From positions 124,001-188,000 of the forward strand of contig CANMEQ010000007.1 of NCBI GenBank assembly GCA_947497065.1: a stretch of DNA of 64,000 bases. Reading direction: 5' to 3'. A model generated the notes under the pieces. The model made no database searches. It saw only the letters and a list, made by a program, of their open reading frames with translations, and was not told the DNA's origin. This document shows, in pieces, positions 17,792 through 26,038 of the stretch. Each line of letters opens with the position of its first letter. Within the stretch, counting starts at the first letter, position 1. Origin of the DNA: an uncultured Paracoccaceae bacterium (lineage in GTDB: Bacteria; Pseudomonadota; Alphaproteobacteria; Rhodobacterales; Rhodobacteraceae). Made by a program: the position numbers and the translations under genes.

Positions 17792-18082
17792 ATGAAACAA
17801 TATTTATTGCTTGCACCCTTGGTCATGATTGCCGCCTGTACGCAACCCACACCACCAAGACCCATCTCACCCCCTGTTCCTTCAGTGGCTAACGATACCT
17901 GCAACGCTGTGCGGCATGCCTCCCTGGTCGGGCAAGATGCCACGGCTTTGGAGGGAGTGCTTTTAATGGGACAAGTACGCGTGATCCGGCCCGGCCAAGC
18001 CGTTACACTGGATTTCCGGCCTGAACGGATCAATTTTGATGTGAATGCAAACAACATCATCACATCAATACGATGCGGATAA
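17792..18082 (+). CDS. I78-type peptidase inhibitor lipoprotein
   Basis: A 96-residue lipoprotein with a lipobox Ile-Ala-Ala-Cys (Cys16), Pro-rich linker, and a domain with a paired Cys (TCNA...) and C-terminal Cys-Gly, with the ASLVGQDAT, RVIRPGQAVTLDFRPERINF and C-terminal SIRCG pattern of the I78 (Aspergillus elastase inhibitor-like) family. It probably guards the periplasm against serine proteases. The start is ATG at 17792; a GTG at 17777 would extend the signal. Divergent from the formaldehyde dehydrogenase gene. Confidence 0.8.
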   Translation: MKQYLLLAPLVMIAACTQPTPPRPISPPVPSVANDTCNAVRHASLVGQDATALEGVLLMGQVRVIRPGQAVTLDFRPERINFDVNANNIITSIRCG

Positions 18083-18229
18083 ACGATCGAAGTCGCCCCG
18101 GAAGCATTACTGGGTGGGGGCTAGTACAAATGCCTCCGAGGGACTTACGATGCGATGAAATTGCCGTATGAATGTGGCAGCAATGCGAGGCAATGAAGGT
18201 CTTTTCGAAGCAGCTTTCACCGATAGCTT

Positions 18230-18255
18230 GATTTGCGGTTCAGAAAGCGCAAATC
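18230..18255. repeat. 8-bp inverted repeat before the DUF2794 gene
   Basis: GATTTGCG (18230-18237) and CGCAAATC (18248-18255) with a ten-base loop, ending seven bases before the ATG at 18263. No clear ribosome site is visible there, so the hairpin or operator may govern expression. Confidence 0.45.
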
Positions 18256-18262
18256 TAATTGC

Positions 18263-18598
18263 ATGAACGCTCCCACACCTTTTCCCGGTCCTGCCCCCAC
18301 ACAGATCGCATTCCACCGCACAGAATTAAATGTAATTTTGTCCATGTACGGTCGGTTTGTCGCCGCGGGTGAATGGCGTGACTACGGAATATCTCACCTT
18401 AAAGATGTCGCCGTTTTCTCTGTTTTTCGGCGCGCGGCTGAAAACCCGATGTACCGCATCGAAAAACGCCCAGCTCTGCGCATGAAACAGGGGCAATACA
18501 GCGTTCTCGGCATGGATGGGCAAATTCTGAAACGCGGCAACGACCTGCGACAAGTTTTGCGTGTTTTGGAACGCAAACTGATCCGAATTGTCGAGTGA
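18263..18598 (+). CDS. DUF2794 family protein
   Basis: A 111-residue basic protein of the alphaproteobacterial DUF2794 family, seen as FHRTELNVILSMYGR, AAGEWRDYGIS, AVFSVFRRAAENP, YRIEKRPAL and LRVLERKL. Function unknown. Start at 18263 gives the usual length; a TTG at 18233 is possible. It is followed by a single base before the convergent C40 peptidase stop. Confidence 0.9.
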   Translation: MNAPTPFPGPAPTQIAFHRTELNVILSMYGRFVAAGEWRDYGISHLKDVAVFSVFRRAAENPMYRIEKRPALRMKQGQYSVLGMDGQILKRGNDLRQVLRVLERKLIRIVE

Positions 18599-18599
18599 T

Positions 18600-19427
18600 T
18601 TAGAGCGCGCGTTTAAGAGCCAGAATTTCACCATCGCCTTGCGCTTTGATACGAAGTTGGGCTTGCGCCAAGCCTTCATAGACCACAGCCATATGATGAG
18701 CGTTGGCATGGATCAGCGTTTTATCATCAACCATCATTGCAACATGGCCCTTCCAGAAAACGAGATCGCCTCGTTTCAACTGGTCGAGGTTGTCTATCGA
18801 GGTTCCAAACCCATCCATCTGCATATCGCTGTCTCCTTGGCACATGTGGCCACAGGCATGGTAGGCGGCTTGCACCAACCCAGAACAATCGATCCCGCGC
18901 GACGAGTTCCCCCCCCACAAATACGGTGTGCCAAAGAACACTTGTGCCACAGTGGCAGGGTCAGAAAAGGGTTGGGCCAAGGGGCGTAGATGTTTCTTGG
19001 GGATGTACCCCAGCGACGTCTCGAACATTTTATGACGTTCATCAATCACCGTCAGCTCTGCGCCAAACGGGAGGTGAAACACGTCTCGTGATTTGAAGCT
19101 TTCACCTTCGTAGGCGTGGGTTGCCAAGGTTCCCACCCGGTGCGTGGGCTGTGCAGGCGCGACCAAAGCCGCCTCGGGGACGTAGCCAACATAGCCATCC
19201 CGCTTAGCCTGAATGAACGCCCACCCGTCACGACGTTCGTAAACGGTAACGGTGGTCCCCAACAGGAGCTGCCTGTCCCGGCGCCCCTGCGGTGCGGCAT
19301 AAAGGTCGACGACCACTTGGCCTATCGATGCGGCTTGGCCATCGGTAAATGTCTCTGCGGCGACTGTGCCCTTCAAATGGCTGGCTGCGACGCGGCCATT
19401 TGCGGGCGTTAATCTGCGATCCGTCAC
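18600..19427 (-). CDS. NlpC/P60 (C40) peptidase with SH3-like domains
   Basis: A 275-residue protein with two SH3b-like regions (about 35-90 and 98-150) and a C-terminal NlpC/P60 domain. The catalytic residues are Cys181 in DCSGLVQ, His228 in GHVAMM and His240 in IHANAHH. These enzymes cut gamma-D-Glu-(meso)diaminopimelate bonds in cell wall peptides. There is no obvious signal peptide, which suits a role in cytoplasmic muropeptide recycling, next to an aminopeptidase. The start is GTG at 19427, overlapping the aminopeptidase stop as GTGA. Confidence 0.93.
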   Translation of the reverse strand: MTDRRLTPANGRVAASHLKGTVAAETFTDGQAASIGQVVVDLYAAPQGRRDRQLLLGTTVTVYERRDGWAFIQAKRDGYVGYVPEAALVAPAQPTHRVGTLATHAYEGESFKSRDVFHLPFGAELTVIDERHKMFETSLGYIPKKHLRPLAQPFSDPATVAQVFFGTPYLWGGNSSRGIDCSGLVQAAYHACGHMCQGDSDMQMDGFGTSIDNLDQLKRGDLVFWKGHVAMMVDDKTLIHANAHHMAVVYEGLAQAQLRIKAQGDGEILALKRAL

Positions 19428-20803
19428 AGCTCAAGAACCTTTGGCAGTGCAGCCAACAAGGCACGCGCGCCTTGGCCTGCGCCACCCTTTGGTCTGGCAG
19501 GCGCGGCAGCGGGGTTCCAGCCGTACACGTCAAAATGGGTGTAGGCCGTTTGCGTCACAAACCGGCGCAGGAACAGCGCCGCGGTAATCGAGCCTGCAAA
19601 ACCACCCGCAGGCGCGTTGTCCAAATCTGCAATCTGGGGTTCGATCATTTTTTCATAGGGGTCATGAAATGGCATTTGCCAAACAGGGTCAGCAACCGTT
19701 TTCGCGGCCTGCGGTAGCGCCTGCGCCATCGTGTCATCGGTTGTATAAAACGGCGCCAAATCCGGCCCGACGGCAACGCGTGCCGCACCCGTGAGCGTCG
19801 CCATGGAAATAATGTGATCGGGGGCGCCCTCCTCGGCTAAGGCCAACGCGTCGGCTAAAACCAAACGCCCCTCAGCATCGGTATTGTTGATTTCAACGGT
19901 TAGGCCGCTTCTGCTGGTGAGAATATCACCGGGGCGAAACGCAGATCCGTCGACCGAATTTTCAACAGCCGGGATGAGGACACGCAACTGCACGGGCACA
20001 TTCAACGCCATGATCATATGCGCCAAACCCAAAACTGTAGCTGCCCCGCCCATGTCCTTTTTCATCAATCCCATCGAGGCACCCGGCTTTAGGTTCAAGC
20101 CACCCGTATCGAAGCACACTCCTTTGCCGACCAAAGTAAGCTTGGGGCCGCGGTCACCCCAGGTCATATCCAACAGTCGTGGGGCACGGTTTGACGCTCT
20201 CCCGACCGTGTGAATGAGGGGGAAATTCTGCTTGAGAAGGGCTTCACCGGTGACCACCGAAACGGCCGCGCCATGGGACGTTGCCAACGCCTTTGTGGCA
20301 TCTTCCAATTCCTGCGGGCCCATGTCGGAGGCGGGTGTGTTTATCAAATCCCGTGTCAGCGCTTCCCCCGCTGCCATCGCTTCGATCCGATCTGTATCGA
20401 CACCGTCAGGCGCGACAAACGAGCGGGACACTGGCTTTTGCGATTTATACCGATCGAACTGATAGCCAGACAAAAGCAGCCCCAAAGCGGCTTCATCCAG
20501 TTGGTCCCCCTCCAGTGTGGTCGTCAAAGTGTAGGTGCCGTCCGGGAGCTTGGAGACACCTGCCGCTATCGCAAAACGCACGCGCTTTTGCTCTTTGCCG
20601 CCAAGCCCCATGTAAACAGACCCAATGCCGCCATCAGTTGCGGGGCACACACAAACAGCGCCTAACGCAGCCGTGAACCCGTTGGCAGACAGCCAAGCAA
20701 CATCTGCTTTGGGAGCTGACGCGATCGTGGCGTCGAGCTCCTCGGTGGTTGTTACAATCAGGGGGATCGTGCTTGAGGAAGGGCGAGCAAACGTGATGGA
20801 CAT
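19424..20803 (-). CDS. Leucyl aminopeptidase family protein (M17)
   Basis: A 459-residue M17 metallo-aminopeptidase. The signature NNTDAEGRLVLADAL and the metal/catalytic segment VGKGVCFDTGGLNLKP are visible, as is KKDMGGAA. The N-terminal domain is divergent, as in the PepB/LAP-like Rhodobacter group. It probably removes N-terminal residues from peptides; overlap with the C40 peptidase gene suggests joint processing of cell wall or protein-derived peptides. Confidence 0.93.
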   Translation of the reverse strand: MSITFARPSSSTIPLIVTTTEELDATIASAPKADVAWLSANGFTAALGAVCVCPATDGGIGSVYMGLGGKEQKRVRFAIAAGVSKLPDGTYTLTTTLEGDQLDEAALGLLLSGYQFDRYKSQKPVSRSFVAPDGVDTDRIEAMAAGEALTRDLINTPASDMGPQELEDATKALATSHGAAVSVVTGEALLKQNFPLIHTVGRASNRAPRLLDMTWGDRGPKLTLVGKGVCFDTGGLNLKPGASMGLMKKDMGGAATVLGLAHMIMALNVPVQLRVLIPAVENSVDGSAFRPGDILTSRSGLTVEINNTDAEGRLVLADALALAEEGAPDHIISMATLTGAARVAVGPDLAPFYTTDDTMAQALPQAAKTVADPVWQMPFHDPYEKMIEPQIADLDNAPAGGFAGSITAALFLRRFVTQTAYTHFDVYGWNPAAAPARPKGGAGQGARALLAALPKVLEL

Positions 20804-20876
20804 GGGACCTCAATATGTTGATTACGGCACCAACCTAGACCACGTCGAAACCAAGGGCCACGCCAAAGACATCCCG

Positions 20877-21287
20877 TTAATATTCGACGATCGGCCCCGC
20901 AGCATGCTCCAAGGCTTGCGTCATCAACCGCATAAGCCGCGACAGCGTTGCAGGCAAAGCGGCGCTATCAGGGTCTTCGAGGCAGTACACAACATCCGCC
21001 GCGACCTGCCCTAAACGCCGCAAACCGAGATGATCGGCCAACAGAACAATACTCCGCGCCCGTGCGCCCAATCGTTCAAATCTCTCTGACTGATAGTCAT
21101 CATCAAGCCATCTGAGGTGGCGTGACATTTCTTCGAGACCAGAGCAAATGACATCGCTTGTTTCAAAATCATCATTGGCCATGCTGAACGGAGACAGCGC
21201 GCGCACGTCGGCACTGTATGCCTCACGTGGCTGTAATTGCTTGACCGATGACTGCGTATTTTTTTGTGGATACTCCAAAGGGACCAC
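20877..21287 (-). CDS. Protein of unknown function, mostly helical
   Basis: A 136-residue (or 133) acidic/helical protein with no signal peptide or recognised domain; the C-terminal half resembles small helical-bundle proteins but no phosphotransfer His motif is clear. The start is uncertain: AAGGAG (21287-21292) overlaps the GTG at 21287 but lies eight bases before an in-frame TTG at 21278, which therefore fits better. It is 73 bases before the aminopeptidase gene and probably starts that operon. Confidence 0.65.
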   Translation of the reverse strand: MVPLEYPQKNTQSSVKQLQPREAYSADVRALSPFSMANDDFETSDVICSGLEEMSRHLRWLDDDYQSERFERLGARARSIVLLADHLGLRRLGQVAADVVYCLEDPDSAALPATLSRLMRLMTQALEHAAGPIVEY

Positions 21288-21426
21288 TCCTTACCGATAA
21301 AAATTCACCCAAGAACCGGTCTACCGATGCATCCTTGCCAATAGGTTGCTAAGCAAACGCAATAATCTCTCGAATTTCTCGAAAATTGACCGTAGTAAGG
21401 GAAAAATTTCTAAGAGGAACGCCCCC

Positions 21427-22074
21427 ATGCCAAACGCCAGTTTGTTGCCAGAATACCTTGTAAACCGTTATCAAGGATGGCGCGCCACGTCATTTGAGCA
21501 AAACAAAGCCTGGCATCACAAACTGGCAACCCAAGGGCAAAACCCGCGGTGTATGGTCATTTCCTGTTGCGACAGCCGCATCAACGTTTTGTCTATGTTC
21601 GGCGCAGATCAGGGCGAGCTTTTCATCCACCGCAACGTCGCCAATTTGGTTCCCCCGATTGAAGAAGGCGGCAGGCACCACGGCACATCCTCCGCCGTCG
21701 AATATGCAGTCACAGCCCTGAAAGTATCGAACCTGCTCATCGTTGGACATTCCGACTGTGGCGGCGTGCGCGGCTGCTACAATATGTGTTCGGGTAACGC
21801 GCCCGAATTGGAAAGCGAAACCAGTTTCGTTGGTCGCTGGATGGACATCCTGCGCCCTACATTCGAAACGCTGCCAGACGGAGATGATGAAACACGGGTG
21901 CGACAGCTGGAAAAGAATGCCGTTGTCGCCTCGATGGACAACTTGATGACCTTCCCATTTGTAAAAGACGCTGTTGAAGCGGGCCAACTTTCCTTGCACG
22001 GTCTCTGGACGGACATGGGGCTGGGTCTGCTTGAGCAATATGACAGCACGACCCAAACATTCATCCCTGTTTGA
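21427..22074 (+). CDS. Beta-class carbonic anhydrase
   Basis: A 215-residue beta-carbonic anhydrase interconverting CO2 and bicarbonate. Zinc ligands and catalytic pair are Cys47, Asp49-x-Arg51 (CCDSR), His108 and Cys111 (GHSDCGG). The ATG at 21427 follows AAGAGGA and gives a typical N-terminus; an upstream extension to 21346 is Lys-rich and unlikely. It is followed at 61 bases by an SbtA-type permease and SbtB, without a strong terminator between, so it forms part of an inorganic-carbon module. Confidence 0.95.
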   Translation: MPNASLLPEYLVNRYQGWRATSFEQNKAWHHKLATQGQNPRCMVISCCDSRINVLSMFGADQGELFIHRNVANLVPPIEEGGRHHGTSSAVEYAVTALKVSNLLIVGHSDCGGVRGCYNMCSGNAPELESETSFVGRWMDILRPTFETLPDGDDETRVRQLEKNAVVASMDNLMTFPFVKDAVEAGQLSLHGLWTDMGLGLLEQYDSTTQTFIPV

Positions 22075-22134
22075 TCTGCAAAAAATCTAATTTCGCCCAG
22101 TGAAGTTGGGCCAACATTGTCGCGGAGATTTTGA

Positions 22135-23112
22135 TTGACCGGAATTCTAGACCTTGCTTTGGCCAACCTCGTGTCGCCTGTCATTTTGTCTTTCGTTTTG
22201 GGGCTGCTCGCTGCGTTGGGTCGATCTGATCTGACCGTGCCGGAGGCGGCAGCAAAGGGGATGTCGATCTATTTGCTGTTCGCTATCGGGTTTAAAGGCG
22301 GTGTTGCTGTTGCCGCGAACGGGTTGGACGGCACACTGATTGCCACGATGATTGCGGGCCTCGTGTTGTCAGCTGTGCTGCCCTTTATCGCTTTCGCAAT
22401 GTTGCGCGTGCTCACCTCACTCAGTCGCATCGATGCGGCGGCGGTTGCTGGGCACTACGGCTCTATTTCCATCGTGACATTTGTTGCCGCAACGTCCGTT
22501 TTGGAGGGCCGGGGCATTTCATCAGAAGGGTACATGGTCGCCGTCGCTGCCGTGATGGAAGCCCCTGCGATTTTGTCGGCCCTGTGGCTTGTGTCAACAG
22601 GCGGCTCCGGGCGGCGCATGGATAAAGAGCTGATGCGCGAGATCATGTTAAACGGATCGATCGTATTGCTGGTTGGCGCGTTCTTTATCGGCGCCGCAAC
22701 CGGCGAAGAGGGCCTGGCCGCCATTTCCAGCTTTATCGTTGCGCCGTTCACCGGTGTGTTGTGCCTGTTCTTACTGGACATGGGGCTGGTCGCTGGCCGT
22801 GGCCTAAGGGAATCGCGGGGCACCTTGAACATCGGCGCGGTTGCTTTTGGTATCTTGATGCCCATCGTGGGCAGTTTGATCGGTTTGGCGACAGGTTTAA
22901 TCGTTGGCCTGTCTCCGGGTGGTGTGACCCTGCTGATGGTCCTGTCAGCCTCGGCAAGCTACATCGCAGTACCCGCCGCCATGCGCGTTGCTTTGCCAGA
23001 GGCTAATCCATCAGTCTATCTGACGTTGTCGTTAGGGGTGACCTTCCCCTTCAATCTAACCATTGGCATCCCACTTTACGTGGCACTGAGCCAAGCTGTG
23101 ACAGGGGGCTGA
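22135..23112 (+). CDS. sbtA: SbtA-type sodium-dependent bicarbonate permease (DUF897)
   Basis: A 325-residue membrane protein with about ten hydrophobic segments in two inverted halves. It matches the SbtA family by LANLVSPVILSFVLGLLAAL, GFKGGVA, AGHYGSISIVTF and, in the second half, LSASASYIAVPAAMR. Cyanobacterial SbtA imports bicarbonate with sodium; family members in heterotrophs are usually inferred to do the same. The start is TTG at 22135 with GGAG eight bases upstream. It lies between a carbonic anhydrase and the SbtB gene (two bases after the stop). Confidence 0.9.
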   Translation: MTGILDLALANLVSPVILSFVLGLLAALGRSDLTVPEAAAKGMSIYLLFAIGFKGGVAVAANGLDGTLIATMIAGLVLSAVLPFIAFAMLRVLTSLSRIDAAAVAGHYGSISIVTFVAATSVLEGRGISSEGYMVAVAAVMEAPAILSALWLVSTGGSGRRMDKELMREIMLNGSIVLLVGAFFIGAATGEEGLAAISSFIVAPFTGVLCLFLLDMGLVAGRGLRESRGTLNIGAVAFGILMPIVGSLIGLATGLIVGLSPGGVTLLMVLSASASYIAVPAAMRVALPEANPSVYLTLSLGVTFPFNLTIGIPLYVALSQAVTGG

Positions 23113-23114
23113 AC

Positions 23115-23426
23115 ATGCAAACCCACAAGGCCAAACGCGTCGTTATAACCATCGAATCCATCATGCAAAAACGCCTCACGGACACGTTGGAAAGTGCAGG
23201 CGTGACCGGTTATTCCATTCTTCCTGTTCTTGGCGGGTCGGGTCGGTCGGGCGCATGGTCACGCGACGGCCAGATCAGCCGTGCCAGCGGTATGGTTCAA
23301 GTTGTGTGCATTATCCGCAAGGAGCGTCTGGATGCGCTGCTCGAAGCGGCGTTCGAAGTTGTCGACAAGCACATCGGTGTCGTCACAATTACCGATGTCG
23401 ATGTTTTGCGTGCTGAGCGTTTCTAG
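23115..23426 (+). CDS. sbtB: SbtB-like PII family regulator
   Basis: A 103-residue PII-fold protein: beta strand KRVVITIES at the N-terminus, a T-loop region of about residues 40-60 rich in Gly/Ser/Arg, and a C-terminal strand VVTITDVDVLRAERF. In cyanobacteria SbtB binds adenine nucleotides and gates SbtA. The C-terminal redox Cys pair of some cyanobacterial SbtB proteins is absent. Its stop overlaps the convergent LysR gene by four bases. Confidence 0.85.
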   Translation: MQTHKAKRVVITIESIMQKRLTDTLESAGVTGYSILPVLGGSGRSGAWSRDGQISRASGMVQVVCIIRKERLDALLEAAFEVVDKHIGVVTITDVDVLRAERF

Positions 23427-24307
23427 CGGTCAGGCCCCGCGACCAACCAGTCGCGGAATTCTGTTACCTCGGACCGGTCTAACGCCTCGTTACCGATGAT
23501 CATGTAGTAGGCCTCTCGGATCGGGAGGTGATGCTCAAACGGGCTGACCAGCAGACCCTGATCCAAATAGGGGCGCGCGAAGCTGTCATGTACGATTGCG
23601 GAACAGCCCCCGCCCAGTAGCATTTGCAGCGCGAGAATGGACGAATCTACTTTCGTCGTATGGGCCGGACCGCCCAGCTCTAAAGAAAAATGCGCCGCCA
23701 GCCGTTGCCATTCCACTTCAGACCCCATCACCAGAACGCGTCTGTCTGCCGCGATATCGGCAATGTTGGCATCAGCCCCAAACTTGGCCGCATGATCGGC
23801 ACGACAAACAACAACACCCGTTTCCTGCGACAATTGCCACATGTGAGGCTCAGACCAGTTGCCCGTGCCGTACCGGATATCAATATCGATGTTGGGATCA
23901 TCCATCCTGTCGGACCAAACTGCCGTGGTGACATGCACTTCGATATCTGGATGACGCTCCGAAAATTCGGCCAGGCGTGGGGCCAGAACCAAAGCCCCGT
24001 AGGTGACAGACGTGCGCACGTGTAAATGCCGCTTGGTGCGCCGTGTGAACAAGCCCGCGGTCGCGTCTTGCATTTCTGTGAACGCCTTTCGAATGGGCAA
24101 GGCATAGGCCTGCCCCATATCGGTCAACGTCACGCCGTGGGGCAAACGTTTGAACAAATCAACGCCGAGGTGTTTTTCCAACAGCCGGATGTGCTGGCTG
24201 ACGGCGGCTGGCGTTAAATTCAGTTCATCAGCCGCCCCGGAAAAGCTGCTGTGGCGCGCGGCGGCTTCGAAGGCACGGAGCCACGTAACGTGAGGGATTC
24301 TCGACAT
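23423..24307 (-). CDS. LysR-family regulator (GcvA-like)
   Basis: A 294-residue LysR regulator. The N-terminal winged helix (about 5-65) shows LRAFEAAARHSSFSGAADEL, LTPAAVSQHIRLLEKHLGVDLFKR; the rest is a periplasmic-binding-like effector domain. The LNLTPAAVSQ pattern is of the GcvA/AmpR subgroup. It is divergent from the GMC oxidoreductase and aldehyde dehydrogenase genes and probably controls them. An alternative target is the convergent sbt operon, which is less usual for LysR. Confidence 0.92.
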   Translation of the reverse strand: MSRIPHVTWLRAFEAAARHSSFSGAADELNLTPAAVSQHIRLLEKHLGVDLFKRLPHGVTLTDMGQAYALPIRKAFTEMQDATAGLFTRRTKRHLHVRTSVTYGALVLAPRLAEFSERHPDIEVHVTTAVWSDRMDDPNIDIDIRYGTGNWSEPHMWQLSQETGVVVCRADHAAKFGADANIADIAADRRVLVMGSEVEWQRLAAHFSLELGGPAHTTKVDSSILALQMLLGGGCSAIVHDSFARPYLDQGLLVSPFEHHLPIREAYYMIIGNEALDRSEVTEFRDWLVAGPDR

Positions 24308-24475
24308 GATGCACCTTCGATCGGCTTGCGGGGTGGTGATGTGCTTATGGTATTATAAAAACATGCTCTACCTTGTTCAGCATTAAATATTTTGACCCCT
24401 CAGCAAAAAGAACAGTTGTTTGTAGCACGCGCCGCCAACCGCCACATAGGTTCAACACAAACGGAGCGCGGGCCT
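24308..24475. promoter_or_regulatory. Divergent promoter region, LysR / GMC-ALDH operon
   Basis: 168 bases between divergent genes. An AT-rich stretch (about 24346-24366) with ATG-N12-CAT symmetry and TATAAA could be a LysR box overlapping a -10 element. No exact site can be fixed by eye. Confidence 0.35.
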
Positions 24476-26038
24476 GTGGCGGAATTTGACTACATCATCA
24501 TCGGGGCAGGATCTGCAGGCTGCGTGCTGGCGGACAAGCTCACTGAAGACGGGCGCAACCGTGTTCTGGTTTTGGAATCAGGAGGGTCCGACGCGAAATT
24601 TTGGATCAAGGTGCCACTGGGCTACGCCTATACCTACAACAACCCCAAACTAACTGTTGAATGCGCAACGCAACCCGATGCAGGCCTGTCTGGTCGATCC
24701 GCACTATGGCCGCGCGGCCGCGTGGTGGGGGGCTGCAGCTCGGTGAACGCCATGGCCTATATGCGGGGGCTAGACCACGACTACGAAGACTGGGTGACCG
24801 CTGGCGCCGCCGGCTGGGATTGGCAGACTGTTCGAGATGTATTCAGCATGCTCGAGGCGGGCCCTTTAAAAGTCAGCGACTTAAGCCGCCATATGCACCC
24901 CTTTTCGGGGCAGTTCATTGACGCGGCGCACCAAATTGGCTGGCCCGTGTCAGACGACCTGAATTCCGGAACAGCCGGGCTGGGCCGGTACCGCAGCACC
25001 GTCTGGAAAGGTCGCCGATGGTCGGCGGCTGACGCTTTCTTGCGCCCTGCTATAAAACGTGGGCAGGTGAAAATTGAAACCCATGCCCATGTCCAAGGCA
25101 TTGATATTATCGATGGCGCAGCGCAGGGCGTTACCTATAAAAAAGGCGGTCAAACGCTGCATGCCACAGCGCGCCACGAGGTCATTCTGTCCGCTGGCGC
25201 AGTCCACTCGCCCCAAGTGTTGCAGCTGTCCGGTATTGGTGACGGTGATCTTTTACGGTCCCACGGGCTCAATGTGATCAACCCCTTGAGCCAAGTCGGC
25301 CAAGGCCTACAGGACCATTTGGGCATCACCTACAGTTTTGCCGCACACCCAAAGACGTTAAATTCTATCCTCGGTCGGTTTATGGGGCGGATGTTCAGCG
25401 GGGTACGGTATCTGATGACCAAAGGCGGGCCTTTGGCTGTGCCGGTCAACCAAGTGGGCGGGTATATTCCCTCCGGCGCATCTCGCGCGCCGGACACGCA
25501 GATATATTGCAACCCGATGGCCTATACCTACGGCCCTAAGGGCCCAACAGTAACAGCCAAACCTGGGTTCATTTTGTCTGCCCAACCCTGCCGCCCCACC
25601 AGCCGCGGCGAGATTAGAATTGCATCGGCGTCGCCCGAGGATGAACCCATTATCCAACCCAATTCCTTGAGCACAGATGCCGACCAGCAAGGGGCCATTC
25701 GCGCAGGTCGATTGTTGCAAGCTTTGGCCCAGAGCGAAACGCTTTCCCAGGCACGCAGCGGCGCAATCGGGCCAGACCTAACGGCCATGACTGACGCCGA
25801 TTTGCTACAGGATTTCCGCGATCGTGCCTCGACTGTTTTTCACCCAAGTTGCACCTGCCAAATGGGCGACGACCCCGCGACATCCGTTTTGGATGAAAGG
25901 CTGCGTGTGCATGGCACACGACGGCTGCGCGTCGTAGATGCATCCGCCTTTCCAAACATCACATCGGGCAATACCAATGCCCCAACCATGATGCTGGCCG
26001 CACGCGCGGCTCAGCTAATTCTAGAGGACAACAGATGA
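24476..26038 (+). CDS. GMC-family FAD alcohol oxidoreductase (choline dehydrogenase-like)
   Basis: A 520-residue GMC oxidoreductase. The FAD-binding GAGSAGC lies at residues 10-16, WPRGRVVGGCSSVNAMAY is the family signature 1, and SAGAVHSPQVLQLSGIG the second. The C-terminal HPSCTCQMG and GNTNAPTMM hold the catalytic His and Asn. It oxidises an alcohol to an aldehyde; the substrate is not choline for certain. The start is GTG at 24476, preceded by GGAG, giving the normal N-terminus; a TTG at 24392 would add 28 residues. It overlaps the aldehyde dehydrogenase gene by ATGA, implying alcohol-to-acid conversion. Confidence 0.92.
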   Translation: MAEFDYIIIGAGSAGCVLADKLTEDGRNRVLVLESGGSDAKFWIKVPLGYAYTYNNPKLTVECATQPDAGLSGRSALWPRGRVVGGCSSVNAMAYMRGLDHDYEDWVTAGAAGWDWQTVRDVFSMLEAGPLKVSDLSRHMHPFSGQFIDAAHQIGWPVSDDLNSGTAGLGRYRSTVWKGRRWSAADAFLRPAIKRGQVKIETHAHVQGIDIIDGAAQGVTYKKGGQTLHATARHEVILSAGAVHSPQVLQLSGIGDGDLLRSHGLNVINPLSQVGQGLQDHLGITYSFAAHPKTLNSILGRFMGRMFSGVRYLMTKGGPLAVPVNQVGGYIPSGASRAPDTQIYCNPMAYTYGPKGPTVTAKPGFILSAQPCRPTSRGEIRIASASPEDEPIIQPNSLSTDADQQGAIRAGRLLQALAQSETLSQARSGAIGPDLTAMTDADLLQDFRDRASTVFHPSCTCQMGDDPATSVLDERLRVHGTRRLRVVDASAFPNITSGNTNAPTMMLAARAAQLILEDNR

